Of a stretch of DNA of 64,000 nt, positions 5,929 to 15,984 are shown in pieces (position 1 is the first letter of the stretch; the number at the start of each line of letters is the position of its first letter). Origin of the DNA: Sphingomonas trueperi. GTDB taxonomy: Bacteria > Pseudomonadota > Alphaproteobacteria > Sphingomonadales > Sphingomonadaceae. The notes beneath the pieces were generated by a model, which was not told where the DNA came from, searched no databases, and was given only the letters and a program-made list of their open reading frames with translations. The translations under genes and the position numbers were made by a program. Location of the stretch: contig NZ_JAATJB010000010.1 of assembly GCF_011927635.1 (NCBI RefSeq), forward strand, positions 1 through 64,000, given 5' to 3'.

Positions 5929-8430
5929 ATGGAGTTTCTCGACCCCGGCACGACCCTGGCCGATGACGGCCCCGCACAGGCGACGGCGCCCGCCGAAGCC
6001 CGCGAGCATCTCGTCGTCATCGGCAACGGCATGGCCGGATGCCGCGCGGTGGAGGAACTGCTGGCACGCGACGGCACGCGCTTTCGCGTCACCATCTTCG
6101 GCGCCGAGCCGCATGTGAACTACAACCGGATCATGCTGTCGCCGGTGCTGGCGGGCGAGAAGACGTTCCAGGAGATCGTGATCAACGATCATGCCTGGTA
6201 TGCGCAGCACGGCATCGAGCTGGTCGCCGGCGATCCGGTGGTGGCGATCGATCGCGTCGCGCGCACCGTCACCGCGCGTTCGGGCCGCGTCACCGGCTAT
6301 GACAAGCTGCTGATCGCCACCGGCTCCGATCCGTTCATCATCCCGGTGCCGGGGCACGGGCTGGCCGGCGTGATCAGCTTCCGCGACATGGCCGATGTCG
6401 ACGCGATGCTCGCGGCGGCGGGCGGGGGCGGCGACGCGGTGGTGATCGGCGGCGGGCTGCTCGGGCTGGAGGCGGCGCACGGCCTCACCCTGCGCGGGAT
6501 GAAGGTCACCGTGCTCCACCTGATGCCGACTCTGATGGAACGCCAGCTCGACGAGGCGGCCGGCTGGCTGCTCAAGTCGGCGCTGGAGGCGCGCGGGCAG
6601 ACGATCCTCACCGGCGCGGACACCGCCGCGATCCTCGGCGAGGACAAGGTCGAGGGCGTGCAGCTCAAGGACGGTCGCGTCATTCCGGCCAAGCTGGTGG
6701 TGATGGCGGTCGGCATCCGGCCCTCGGTGAAGCTGGCGCGCGAGGCAGGGCTGGCGGTGGGGCGCGGCATCCAGGTCGACGACCATATGGTGACCAGCGA
6801 TGCCGACGTGCTCGCGGTGGGCGAGTGCGTCGAGCATGACGGCCAATGCTATGGGCTGGTGGCGCCCTTGTGGGACATGTGCCGCAGCCTCGCCGACGGG
6901 TTGGTCGCGCGCGCCAATCCCTATCGCGGCTCGGTCACCTCGACCAAGCTGAAGGTCGCCGGGCTCGACGTGTTCTCGGCGGGCGACTTCTCCGGCGGCG
7001 AAGGCTGCGAGGACATCGTCCTGCGCGACGCGGCGCGCGGCATCTACAAGCGCGTGGTGCTGAAGGACGATCGCATCATCGGCGCGGTGCTGTTCGGCGA
7101 CACGGGCGACGGCGGCTGGTATTTCGATCTGCTCAAGAAGGGCGAGGACGTTGCCCCCATCCGCGACGTGCTGATCTACGGCCAGGCCTTCGCCTCGGGA
7201 GGGGGGCTGGCGGACCCTAAGGCGGCCGTTGCGGCGCTCTCGGACGATGCCGAGATCTGCGGCTGCAACGGCGTTTCCAAGGGGCAGGTGGTCGCGACGA
7301 TCGCCGGCGGCGCGTGCAGCCTCGATGCGGTGCGGGCCGGGTGCAAGGCCTCGGCGAGCTGCGGATCGTGCACCGGCGTCGTCGAGCAGTTGCTCGCGCT
7401 GACGCTGGGCGAGGACGGCGTCCAGGCCGGCCCGAAGACGATGTGCAAATGCACCAGCTACGGCCATGACGAGGTGCGCCGTGCGATCGTCGAGCAGGGC
7501 ATGCGCGCCATTCCCGAAGTGATGCAGACGCTGCACTGGTCGACGCCGGACGGCTGTTCCTCGTGCCGCCCGGCGCTCAACTATTATCTGCTCTGCGCGC
7601 TTCCGGGCGAATATGTCGACGACCAGCAGAGCCGCTATGTCAACGAGCGGCTCCATGCCAACATCCAGAAGGACGGCACCTATTCGGTGGTGCCGCGGAT
7701 GTGGGGCGGGGTGACCACGCCCGCCGAGTTGCGCGCGATCGCGGATGTGGTGGAGAAGTACAACGCGCCGATGGTCAAGGTCACCGGCGGCCAGCGGCTC
7801 GACATCTTCGGCATCCGCAAGGAGGACCTGCCCTCCGTCTGGGCGGATCTGAACGCGGCGGGGATGGTCTCGGGGCACGCCTATGCCAAGGCGCTGCGGA
7901 CGGTGAAGACGTGCGTCGGCTCCGAATGGTGCCGCTTCGGCACCCAGGATTCGACCGGGCTCGGCATCAAGCTGGAGCGGGGCTTCTGGGGCAGCTGGAT
8001 GCCGCACAAGTTCAAGATGGCGGTCTCCGGCTGCCCGCGGAACTGCGCCGAGGCGACAATCAAGGATTTCGGCGTGGTGTGCGTCGACTCGGGCTACGAA
8101 CTGCATGTCGGCGGCAATGGCGGCATCCATGTCCGCGCCACCGACCTGCTGGTAAAGGTGGCGACGGAGGAGGAGGCGATGCACTTCGCCGCCGCCTTCG
8201 TGCAGCTCTATCGCGAGGAAGCGCGCTATCTGGAGCGGACCGCGCCGTGGATCGAGCGCATCGGGCTCGGCTATGTGAAGGCCCGCGTCGTCGAAGACGA
8301 AGTAGGTCGCGACGCCCTCGCCGCGCGCTTCTGGCACTCGCAATCCTTCAGCCAGGACGACCCCTGGGCCGATCGCGTCGCCGGCGCCGATGCCGGTCTC
8401 CACCAGCCCCTGCTCGCCGCCGCGGAGTGA
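5929..8430 (+). CDS. nirB: NAD(P)H nitrite reductase large subunit NirB
   Basis: An 833-residue assimilatory nitrite reductase that makes ammonium in the cytoplasm. In order it has a FAD Rossmann motif (VVIGNGMAG, about 25-35), a nucleotide site (VVIGGGLLGLEAA, about 170), a BFD-like [2Fe-2S] domain with Cys 444, 446, 478 and 481, a nitrite/sulfite reductase ferredoxin-like domain, and the sirohaem/[4Fe-4S] ligands Cys 662, 668, 702 and 706 (CVGSEWC and CPRNC). I chose ATG 5929 because it follows the attenuator and a GGAG; the frame stays open upstream to 5827, inside the leader. Its stop overlaps the nirD start (TGATG). Length and domain order are normal for the family. Confidence 0.95.
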   Translation: MEFLDPGTTLADDGPAQATAPAEAREHLVVIGNGMAGCRAVEELLARDGTRFRVTIFGAEPHVNYNRIMLSPVLAGEKTFQEIVINDHAWYAQHGIELVAGDPVVAIDRVARTVTARSGRVTGYDKLLIATGSDPFIIPVPGHGLAGVISFRDMADVDAMLAAAGGGGDAVVIGGGLLGLEAAHGLTLRGMKVTVLHLMPTLMERQLDEAAGWLLKSALEARGQTILTGADTAAILGEDKVEGVQLKDGRVIPAKLVVMAVGIRPSVKLAREAGLAVGRGIQVDDHMVTSDADVLAVGECVEHDGQCYGLVAPLWDMCRSLADGLVARANPYRGSVTSTKLKVAGLDVFSAGDFSGGEGCEDIVLRDAARGIYKRVVLKDDRIIGAVLFGDTGDGGWYFDLLKKGEDVAPIRDVLIYGQAFASGGGLADPKAAVAALSDDAEICGCNGVSKGQVVATIAGGACSLDAVRAGCKASASCGSCTGVVEQLLALTLGEDGVQAGPKTMCKCTSYGHDEVRRAIVEQGMRAIPEVMQTLHWSTPDGCSSCRPALNYYLLCALPGEYVDDQQSRYVNERLHANIQKDGTYSVVPRMWGGVTTPAELRAIADVVEKYNAPMVKVTGGQRLDIFGIRKEDLPSVWADLNAAGMVSGHAYAKALRTVKTCVGSEWCRFGTQDSTGLGIKLERGFWGSWMPHKFKMAVSGCPRNCAEATIKDFGVVCVDSGYELHVGGNGGIHVRATDLLVKVATEEEAMHFAAAFVQLYREEARYLERTAPWIERIGLGYVKARVVEDEVGRDALAARFWHSQSFSQDDPWADRVAGADAGLHQPLLAAAE

Positions 8431-8762
8431 TGCCCATGACCGACTGGATCGATATCGGCACGCTCGCCGACCTGCCGCTGCGGGGCAGCCGCACGCTCAC
8501 GCTGGGCGGGGAGCCGGTCGCGGTGTTCCGCACCCATGACGACCAGGTCTTTGCGCTGGTAGACCGTTGTCCGCACAAGGGCGGACCGCTGAGCGCCGGG
8601 ATCGTCCACGGACACGCGGTGGCGTGTCCGCTCCACAATATGCGCATTTCGCTCGCGACGGGGGCTGCCCTGGGAGAGGATGCCGGCTGCACGCCGGTGG
8701 TGCCGGTGCGGGTGGAGGGCGAGCGCATCCTGCTCGCGATGCCGGTGCGGGCGGCGGCGTGA
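8430..8762 (+). CDS. nirD: Nitrite reductase small subunit NirD (Rieske type)
   Basis: A 110-residue Rieske-fold protein, the small partner of NirB. Residues about 46-70 contain CPHKGGPL and CPLHN, a complete Cys-X-His plus Cys-X-X-His set, so it should bind a [2Fe-2S] cluster. Some enterobacterial NirD proteins have lost these ligands. The start overlaps nirB by one base, and the stop overlaps the GTG of nasA, so translation is probably coupled. ATG 8436 is an alternative start two codons later. Confidence 0.92.
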   Translation: MPMTDWIDIGTLADLPLRGSRTLTLGGEPVAVFRTHDDQVFALVDRCPHKGGPLSAGIVHGHAVACPLHNMRISLATGAALGEDAGCTPVVPVRVEGERILLAMPVRAAA

Positions 8763-11344
8763 GCGAGGCCGTCCGCACCACCTGCGCCTATTGCGGGGTC
8801 GGCTGCGGCATCCGCGCGACCGTCACCGACGCGCGCGCCGTCCGCATCGAGGGCGATCCGGAGCACCCCGCAAATCACGGCAGGCTCTGCTCCAAGGGCA
8901 CGCATCTCGGAGAAACGGTCGGTCTGGAGAGGCGCCTGCTCCACCCAATGATCGGCGATCGCCGTGCGAGCTGGGACAAGGCGCTCGACCTCGTCGCCCG
9001 CCGCTTCCGAGAGGCGATTGCCGAGCATGGGCCGGACAGCGTCGCCTTCTACGTCTCCGGCCAACTGCTGACCGAGGATTATTACGTCGCCAACAAGCTG
9101 ATGAAGGGCTTCATCGGATCGGCGAACATCGACACCAACTCGCGGCTGTGCATGTCCAGCGCGGTCGCCGGGCACATGCGCGCGTTCGGCGAGGATGTGG
9201 TGTCGGGCAGCTATGCCGACCTCGATGCTGCCGACCTGATCGTGCTGGTGGGGTCGAACACCGCCTGGTGCCATCCGGTCGTCTACCAACGGATCATGGC
9301 GGCCCGTGCCGAGCGCGGCACCAAGCTGGTGGTGATCGATCCGCGGCGTACCGAAACCGCCGAAGAGGCCGATCTGCATCTGCCGCTGCGCCCCGGCAGC
9401 GACGTCGCGCTGTTCAACGGCCTGCTCGCGCACTGCCGCGCCGAAGGACTGGCCGATGCCGTGAACCTCGACGCGCCCGAGGGTTTCTGGGAAGCCCTGG
9501 GGGACGGGCACGATCTGTGGACCACTGCCCAGACCTGCGATCTCGCGCCGGCCGATCTCCAGCGCTTCTACCAGCTCTTTGCCGCGCATCCGTGCACCGT
9601 GACGCTGTTCAGCCAGGGCATCAACCAGTCGATCCGCGGCACCGATCAGGTGAACGCGATCCTCAATCTGCACCTCGCCACCGGCCGGATCGGCACGCCC
9701 GGTGCGGCGCCCTTCTCGATCACCGGCCAGCCCAACGCGATGGGCGGGCGCGAGGTGGGCGGGCTCGCCTCGACGCTGGCCGCCCATCGCGGCTTCGGCG
9801 ATCAGGACATTGCCGAGGTCGGCCGCTTCTGGGCCGCCGAGCGCATGGCGACCAAGCCGGGCCTCAAGGCCGTCGACCTGTTCCGCGCGGTGGGCGAGGG
9901 GCGGATCAAGGCGCTGTGGATCATGGCGACCAACCCTGCCGTCTCGATGCCCGATGCCGGGCGGGTGCGGGAGGCGCTGGCCGCGTGCCCGTTCGTCGTC
10001 GTGTCGGACGTCGTCGCCGAGACCGACACCAGCGTGCACGCCCATGTCCGCCTGCCCGCAGCCGCCTGGGGAGAGAAGGACGGCACCGTCACCAATTCCG
10101 AGCGCACGATCAGCCGTCAGCGCGCCTTTCTGCCGCTGCCCGGGGAGGCCAAGCCCGACTGGTGGATCGTCACCCAGGTCGCCCGGCGCATGGGGTTCCG
10201 CACCGCCTTCGCTTATGATCGCCCGGCCGAGATCTGGCGCGAGCATGCCCGCCTGACCGCCTATCGCAACCAGGGCGCTCGCATGCTGGACCTCACGGCC
10301 AGGGCCGCAATCGGCAATGAAGCCTATGACGTGATGGCGCCCTTCTCGTGGAACCCGCAGCCCTTCGCCGACCGGCGGTACCCGACCGACAATGGTCGCG
10401 CCCGGTTGGTATCGGTTGCGCAGCGCCCGCTCGATGCGCCGCTGCGCAACTGGCCGATGACGCTCAACACGGGCCGCTATCGCGACCAATGGCACACGAT
10501 GACGCGCACCGGCCTTTCGCCGAAGCTCGCCCGGCACCGCGAGGAGCCGCTGGTCGAAATCCACCCGGAAGACGCCGCTGCGCTTGGCATCGTCGACGGT
10601 GCGCTCGCGCGGGTGACGACGCCGCAGGGCGAAAGTCTGTTTCGCGCGGCCCACCATCCCGGCCAGCGCCGCGGCGAGCTGTTCACGCCGATCCATTGGA
10701 CCGATCAGCAGGCGCGCGGCGGTCGCACGGGAGTGCTTGCGCGCGATCTCGCCGATCCGCATTCGGGCCAGCCGGGCTTCAAGCTCTCGCCTGCTCGGAT
10801 CTCGCCGGTCGTGGTCGACTGGCGGGGCTTCCTGATCGTGCACGGGGACGCACCGGCCCCGGACTGCCTGTGGGCGACGCGCGTGACGGTACCCGGCGGC
10901 GTGATCTACGAGCTGGCCGGGACCGGCGAGCCCGCAGCGCTCGATCGGGGGCTGCCTCGCGGAGAGCGGATCGAGGCGAGCGATCCTGCGCGCGGCACGC
11001 TCCGCGTGGGCGTCCTGCGCGACGGCCTGCTTGCCGCGGTGCTGTTCGTCACCCGCCACGGGGAATTGCCGAGCCGCGATTGGCTGATCGGCCAGCTTCA
11101 CCAGCCACAGGGCCCACAGGTGCTCGCCGGCCGCGCGCCCGGGCGCAGGAGCGACCGCGGGCCCGTACTCTGCGCCTGTTTCGACATCGGTCTGCACAGC
11201 ATCATCGCCGCGATCCGCGATCAGCAGTTGCAGGACGTCGCTGCGATCGGGGCGGCCCTGGGGGCGGGCACCAATTGCGGATCGTGCCGCCCGGCGCTTG
11301 CCCGCATTCTCAACGACATGGCCAAGGAGGTCGCGCATGGCTGA
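8759..11344 (+). CDS. nasA: Assimilatory nitrate reductase NasA
   Basis: An 861-residue molybdopterin oxidoreductase that reduces nitrate to nitrite in the cytoplasm. The N-terminus has TTCAYCGVGCGI with a fourth Cys in LCSKG, the [4Fe-4S] ligands of this family. The molybdopterin domains follow, then a dinucleotide-binding domain at about 590-700. The C-terminus carries a BFD-like [2Fe-2S] module (CACFDIG and CGSCRPALARIL), as in NADH- or flavin-linked NasA forms. No signal peptide is present. The start is GTG 8759 in a GTGA overlap with nirD; the frame extends upstream but into nirD. The gene overlaps cobA by 8 bp. Confidence 0.94.
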   Translation: MSEAVRTTCAYCGVGCGIRATVTDARAVRIEGDPEHPANHGRLCSKGTHLGETVGLERRLLHPMIGDRRASWDKALDLVARRFREAIAEHGPDSVAFYVSGQLLTEDYYVANKLMKGFIGSANIDTNSRLCMSSAVAGHMRAFGEDVVSGSYADLDAADLIVLVGSNTAWCHPVVYQRIMAARAERGTKLVVIDPRRTETAEEADLHLPLRPGSDVALFNGLLAHCRAEGLADAVNLDAPEGFWEALGDGHDLWTTAQTCDLAPADLQRFYQLFAAHPCTVTLFSQGINQSIRGTDQVNAILNLHLATGRIGTPGAAPFSITGQPNAMGGREVGGLASTLAAHRGFGDQDIAEVGRFWAAERMATKPGLKAVDLFRAVGEGRIKALWIMATNPAVSMPDAGRVREALAACPFVVVSDVVAETDTSVHAHVRLPAAAWGEKDGTVTNSERTISRQRAFLPLPGEAKPDWWIVTQVARRMGFRTAFAYDRPAEIWREHARLTAYRNQGARMLDLTARAAIGNEAYDVMAPFSWNPQPFADRRYPTDNGRARLVSVAQRPLDAPLRNWPMTLNTGRYRDQWHTMTRTGLSPKLARHREEPLVEIHPEDAAALGIVDGALARVTTPQGESLFRAAHHPGQRRGELFTPIHWTDQQARGGRTGVLARDLADPHSGQPGFKLSPARISPVVVDWRGFLIVHGDAPAPDCLWATRVTVPGGVIYELAGTGEPAALDRGLPRGERIEASDPARGTLRVGVLRDGLLAAVLFVTRHGELPSRDWLIGQLHQPQGPQVLAGRAPGRRSDRGPVLCACFDIGLHSIIAAIRDQQLQDVAAIGAALGAGTNCGSCRPALARILNDMAKEVAHG

Positions 11345-12146
11345 CGAATTCCCCGCCGGCAGCGTCTGGCTGGTTGGTGCCGGCCCCGGCGATCCCGACC
11401 TGCTCACCCGCAAGGCCGAACGGCTGCTGCGTACCGCGACGATCGTCTTCTACGATGCGCTGGTCGGCGACGGCGTCCTGGCGCTGATCCCCGCATCGGT
11501 GCGGCAGGTGCCGGTGGGCAAGCGCGCCGGCCGGCATTCCAAGGAGCAGGGGACGATCAACGACCTGCTCGTCGCCGCAGCGCTGGCGGGCGAGCGGGTG
11601 GTGCGGCTGAAGGGCGGCGATCCCTCGATCTTCGGCCGATCGATGGAGGAGTGCTCGGCGCTCGTCCATGCCGGGGTGCAGGTGCGGATCTGCCCGGGCA
11701 TCACAGCCGCCAGTGCTGCGGCGGCTTCCGCCGGCGTTTCGCTCTCGCTGCGGGGGCTCGCGCGGCGGGTGCAGTTCGCCACTGCGCACAAGCGCGGCGA
11801 CGCGCCCCTCGATCTGGACTGGGCGGCGCTGGCCGATCCTTACTGCACCACCGTCTTCTACATGGGCCGCAGCGCAGCGGCGGAAATCAGCCGGAACCTT
11901 CAGGCCGCGGGGCTATCCGGCGCGACCTCGGTGCTGCTCGCCTGCGATGTCAGCCTCAGCAGCGAGCGGTTGCTGCATACCCGGCTCGATCTTCTGCATA
12001 TCGCCGTCGCCGGTTTTTCCAACGATCAGCCTACCCTCATCCTGGTGGGCGAGGCGATTGCGGTGGCGAACAGCGCGCAAATGGGCAGCTCCGGATCCAA
12101 TGGAACCAGTGACGCTATGAGCGCAATTCGGGCTGTGACGGCCTGA
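11337..12146 (+). CDS. cobA: Uroporphyrinogen-III C-methyltransferase
   Basis: A 269-residue SUMT-type methylase that uses S-adenosylmethionine to make precorrin-2, the first step toward the sirohaem needed by NirB. Signature segments are VGAGPGDPDLLTRKA near residue 12, VRLKGGDPSIFGR at about 90-102 and CPGITAASAAAA at about 120. AAGGAGG precedes ATG 11337 by 6 bp and lies inside nasA. It is a plain SUMT without the CysG dehydrogenase/ferrochelatase domain, so those later steps must be encoded elsewhere. It is the last gene of the nir-nas unit. Confidence 0.93.
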   Translation: MADEFPAGSVWLVGAGPGDPDLLTRKAERLLRTATIVFYDALVGDGVLALIPASVRQVPVGKRAGRHSKEQGTINDLLVAAALAGERVVRLKGGDPSIFGRSMEECSALVHAGVQVRICPGITAASAAAASAGVSLSLRGLARRVQFATAHKRGDAPLDLDWAALADPYCTTVFYMGRSAAAEISRNLQAAGLSGATSVLLACDVSLSSERLLHTRLDLLHIAVAGFSNDQPTLILVGEAIAVANSAQMGSSGSNGTSDAMSAIRAVTA

Positions 12147-12349
12147 CCGATGTCGGCTCGCGGTCGAAGCTGCCGTGCGACCGGAGCCCAGGGATGTGGG
12201 GCTCTCGTTGACGCCCGTCCAACGGTCGAGCGCCCGGGAGATAAACGCGGGCGATCTCCCGAAGCCGGTCAGGCGCTATATTTTTCTGACAGCACCTCTC
12301 CTCGAACTGCCGCATCTCGCGACGTCCCGATGGCCTTCAAGGAAGAGGA

Positions 12350-14665
12350 TTAGCGCGACATCGAATACGGCCGGCCCGCCGCGGGCACCACCGTCCGGTT
12401 GGGCGTCGCCTGCATCGCGAAGCGCAGTTCGCCGCCGCGCATCAGCTCCTCGTGCGTCACAAATTGCCGGTCGAGCTTGCGGCCGTTCAGCGTCACGTTG
12501 CCGACATAGCGGTTCGCCTCCGACAGCCCCGGCGCGCTCACCGTGAAGCGCTTGCCGTTGGGGAGCGTCAGCGTGGCGCGCTCGAGGAACGGCCGGCCGA
12601 GCACATATTGGTTGGAGCCCGGCGCGACCGGGTAGAAGCCCAGCATCGTGAACACCAGCCAGGCCGACATCTGGCCGAGATCGTCATTGCCCGCGAGGCC
12701 GTCCGTCGTCGGCTTGTACTGGCTGTCGACGATCTGCTTCAGCCGCTCCTGCGTCCGCCAGGGCTGGCCGGCATAGCTGTACAGATAGGCGACATGGTGG
12801 CTGGGCTCGTTGCCGTGGATGTATTGGCCGATCAGCCCGGCGATGTCCTCGGCATGGCTGTAGTCGAGCTTGGAATTGTCGAAATCGAACATCGCGTCGA
12901 GCTTGCGGACCACCGCCGCGTCGCCGCCCATCAGGCGAAACAGCCCGGCCTGGTCCTGCGGCACGAACCACGAATATTGCCAGGCATTGCCCTCGGTATA
13001 GTCCGAGCCATAGTTGATCGCGGTGGGATCGAAGGGCGTGCGGTACGCGCCGTCGCTCTTGCGGGCGCGCAGGAAGCCGGTCTTCACGTCGAAGCTGTTG
13101 CGCCAGTTGGCCGCGCGCTTGTCGAACGTCGCGGCGAGGTCGTAGCGGCCCAGCGCGCGCGCCATGCGGGCGATGGTCCAGTCGTCATAGGCATATTCGA
13201 CGGTCTTGGAGGCGGCTTCCGGCTCCTTGTCGATAGGGACGTAGCCAAGCTTCTGGTACCAGTCGAGCCCGCCATAGGGGCCGTAGGTGGCGCTGGCGAC
13301 CATCGCGTCGAGCGCCGCCTTGCCGTCGAACCCGCGCAGGCCCTTGAGATAGGCGTCGGCGATCACCGGCACGGCGTGATAGCCGATCATCGTCCAGGTC
13401 TCGCGGCCCTGGAACTGCCAGACCGGCAGGATGCCGAACGGGCTTTCCTGCTGGCTGGCGATCAGCGACTGGATGATGTCGCGGTTGCGCGCCTCAGGCT
13501 GGACGAGCAGCAGCAGCGGATGCTCGGCGCGGAAGGTATCCCAGAGCGAGAAGGTCGAATGGAAGGTGAAGCCCTCGGCCTGGTGGACCTGGTCGTCGGG
13601 CCCGCGATAGCGGCCGTCGGCGTCGGAGAAGACGCTGGGCGCCATCAGCGTGTGGTAGAAGGCCGAGTAGAAGTTGCGCAGCGCGGTGTCGCTGCCCTGC
13701 GCCTCGATCGCGCCCAGTGCCTGCTTCCACGCGGCGGTGGTGCGGGCGTGGACGGCATCGAAGTCGCCGGCCTCGCTGGCGAGGTTGGCGAGCGCGGCAT
13801 CCTCGTCGACGCTGGACAGCGCGACGCGCAGTTCGAGCGGGCGGTCGAGCATCCCGAAATCGAGACGCGCGACGATCGCGCGGCCCTGCAGCTGGGCGAC
13901 GCCGTCATCGCCGCGGCCCGGCCCCTGGAAGCCGCGATAGGGCACCTTGCCCTCGGTGTCGACGAAGGCGTGGGTCTTCAGCGGTGCGGAGGGCCGGATC
14001 GCGAAGAACAGCTTGCGCGCCGGCGCCCAGCCGCGGGTCTCGCGCGCGCCGGTGATCGTGCCGTCGGGGCGCACCCGTACCGACGACCAGAGGATCTTGC
14101 CCGGATAATTGTACAGCGAGCTGCGCAGGTCGAGCACGAGATGCGCCGCCTTGCCGGCCGGGAAGGCATAGCGCTCCACCGCGACGCGGGTGCCCGCGGT
14201 CATCTCGGCACGCACGCCCTGGTCCTGCAGCGTCACCGCATAATAGCCCGGCCGCGCCACTTCGTCGGCATGGGTGAAGCGCGAGCGATAGCCCGAGCCC
14301 GGCTTCTTGGGGTCGCCCGGCTCCAGCGGCACCGTGTCACCGGCCACCGGCGCGATCAGGAAGTCGCCGAGATCGGAATGGCCGGCGCCCGAGAAGTGGG
14401 TCAGCGAAAAGCCCTGGATCGTGGGGTCACCGTGCCGATAGCCCGCGGCGTGGCCATAGCATTCGCGGATCGCGCAGCCGGTATCGGTATCGGGGCTCAG
14501 CTGCACCATGCCGAAGGGCGCGACGGCACCGGGGAAGGTGTGGCCCTCGCCGCCGGTGCCAACCAGCGGATCGGCATGCTCATAGCCGGTCTGGGCGGCG
14601 AGCGGTGCCGCGAGAAGCGACGTGGCGGCGAGTGCGAGCGCGACGCGCTGAAATGTCCCCTGCAT
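12350..14665 (-). CDS. GH92 family alpha-mannosidase
   Basis: A 771-residue secreted glycosidase. A signal peptide (cleavage near LAAQ, about residue 25) precedes the GH92 hallmarks: GGEGHTFPGAVAPFGM near the N-terminus, FSLWDTFRAEHPLL in the middle, and GNDDLGQMSAWLVFTMLGFYP near the C-terminus. GH92 enzymes are calcium-dependent exo-alpha-mannosidases. I chose ATG 14665; the frame also allows TTG 14671. The enzyme would act in the periplasm. No other glycan-degradation gene adjoins it, and it converges on cobA. Confidence 0.92.
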   Translation of the reverse strand: MQGTFQRVALALAATSLLAAPLAAQTGYEHADPLVGTGGEGHTFPGAVAPFGMVQLSPDTDTGCAIRECYGHAAGYRHGDPTIQGFSLTHFSGAGHSDLGDFLIAPVAGDTVPLEPGDPKKPGSGYRSRFTHADEVARPGYYAVTLQDQGVRAEMTAGTRVAVERYAFPAGKAAHLVLDLRSSLYNYPGKILWSSVRVRPDGTITGARETRGWAPARKLFFAIRPSAPLKTHAFVDTEGKVPYRGFQGPGRGDDGVAQLQGRAIVARLDFGMLDRPLELRVALSSVDEDAALANLASEAGDFDAVHARTTAAWKQALGAIEAQGSDTALRNFYSAFYHTLMAPSVFSDADGRYRGPDDQVHQAEGFTFHSTFSLWDTFRAEHPLLLLVQPEARNRDIIQSLIASQQESPFGILPVWQFQGRETWTMIGYHAVPVIADAYLKGLRGFDGKAALDAMVASATYGPYGGLDWYQKLGYVPIDKEPEAASKTVEYAYDDWTIARMARALGRYDLAATFDKRAANWRNSFDVKTGFLRARKSDGAYRTPFDPTAINYGSDYTEGNAWQYSWFVPQDQAGLFRLMGGDAAVVRKLDAMFDFDNSKLDYSHAEDIAGLIGQYIHGNEPSHHVAYLYSYAGQPWRTQERLKQIVDSQYKPTTDGLAGNDDLGQMSAWLVFTMLGFYPVAPGSNQYVLGRPFLERATLTLPNGKRFTVSAPGLSEANRYVGNVTLNGRKLDRQFVTHEELMRGGELRFAMQATPNRTVVPAAGRPYSMSR

Positions 14666-14712
14666 TGCCAAGGCTTAACCGAGCAACGCTCAGGACGGAA
14701 GCCCGCCCGCGA

Positions 14713-15984
14713 TCACTCTGCGGCGAGCGGCAGCATCGGCATTTCGCGGCTGGGTGCGGCGACCACGCGGTTCCGCCCGTCCCCCTTGGCCTGGTACAGT
14801 GCGGCATCGGCCAGCCCAAGCAGATCGGCGACGGAGCGGGTGCTTTCGGGCATCGATGCGACGCCGAACGAGGCGGAGATCTTGGCGTCGTGGGTGGTCG
14901 ACAGCGCCTCGATACGCTCGCGCAGGATCTCGGCCTTGGCGCTCGCTTCCGCTATCCCGCATTCGGGCAGGATGACCAGCAACTCCTCGCCGCCATAGCG
15001 GCAGGCGACGTCCGAGGTGCGCAGCGCGCTCATGATGGTGCTGGCGGTTTCGCGGAGCACCGCATCGCCGACGGCGTGGCCGAATTCGTCGTTGAGCTTC
15101 TTGAAATGGTCCAGGTCGATCATGATCACCGATAAGGGGGTGCCGCTGCGCTCGGTAAGGCCCGCATAGCGGCTGAGCGCGTCTTCCATGTAGCGGCGGT
15201 TGTACAGCCCGGTCAGCGGATCGCGCAGCGCCTGGGTGCGCAGCTTCTCGCGCAGCGCGATGTTCGATACCGCCAGCGACATGGCATCGGCGATCACCGC
15301 GGCCAGCGGCTGGATACGCTTGAGCTCGGCCACCGGATCGTCGCGGCCGGTGGCGATCTTCAACAGGCCCTGGATCTCGCCATGCGCCGCCATGGGCAGT
15401 TCGAGCACCGAGATGCCGGAAAGATGGTGCTCGCAGCGCAGTGCGCCCCGCGTATCGGCGTTCAGGTGCCATTTTCCCCGCTTCAGCGCCCAGCATTGTG
15501 CAGGCGTGAGCATCGGGCGCAGAGCCTCGTCCATCGGCCAGTGCCACGCGCCCGAGAGCTCTAGGCGATCGCGCGAATTGTTGAACACGTACAGCGCCGC
15601 GCCGAAGCCATCGAGCAGCGAGGAAATCGTCGCTTCCAGCACCGCATTGGCGTCCGGATAGCCGTTGGCGCTCTGCAGCATCTCCGTCATGCGGAACAGA
15701 TGATTGATCTGCTTGCGCTCGGCATGGGCGCGATCCGCCTCCTCGCGGCGCGACCGCAGCGCCGCCTGAACGCGGGGTGCGCCCGTCACCAGGGCGATCA
15801 GCGCCAGGATGCAGCCGCCGATCCCGACGACGTGCAGGATCAATCGGATATCGCCCTGCGGCACAAACGGATGGAGCAGATAGGCGAGCAGGACGGGGAG
15901 GAGCGCGAGGATGATAAACCGCGAGCGCCGCAGCATCTGCTGCTCCAATGGGTCAGGGGTCCCGGAAGGAAGGAAAATCTTCAC
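14713..15984 (-). CDS. Membrane GAF-GGDEF diguanylate cyclase
   Basis: A 423-residue c-di-GMP synthase. Two hydrophobic helices (about 22-38 and 48-68) anchor it, followed by a basic helical linker, a GAF-like sensor domain (about 105-245) and a GGDEF domain (about 250-410). The active site reads GGEEL, an accepted variant, after RYGG context. RTSD lies five residues before it, so the product-inhibition I-site is intact. The linker starts near residue 75. The signal it senses cannot be told from sequence. It appears to be a single-gene unit. Confidence 0.9.
   Translation of the reverse strand: MKIFLPSGTPDPLEQQMLRRSRFIILALLPVLLAYLLHPFVPQGDIRLILHVVGIGGCILALIALVTGAPRVQAALRSRREEADRAHAERKQINHLFRMTEMLQSANGYPDANAVLEATISSLLDGFGAALYVFNNSRDRLELSGAWHWPMDEALRPMLTPAQCWALKRGKWHLNADTRGALRCEHHLSGISVLELPMAAHGEIQGLLKIATGRDDPVAELKRIQPLAAVIADAMSLAVSNIALREKLRTQALRDPLTGLYNRRYMEDALSRYAGLTERSGTPLSVIMIDLDHFKKLNDEFGHAVGDAVLRETASTIMSALRTSDVACRYGGEELLVILPECGIAEASAKAEILRERIEALSTTHDAKISASFGVASMPESTRSVADLLGLADAALYQAKGDGRNRVVAAPSREMPMLPLAAE

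Noticed and set aside
4318..8403. Minus-strand open frame of 1361 codons
   Set aside because: It lies opposite nirB and the porin, is rich in Arg/His/Ala/Asp with no domain, and is explained by high GC at third codon positions.
8348..11413. Minus-strand open frame of 1021 codons
   Set aside because: It mirrors nasA and cobA; the plus-strand frame has full catalytic motifs.
12452..14998. Plus-strand open frame of 848 codons
   Set aside because: It is antisense to the GH92 gene and runs into the GGDEF gene.
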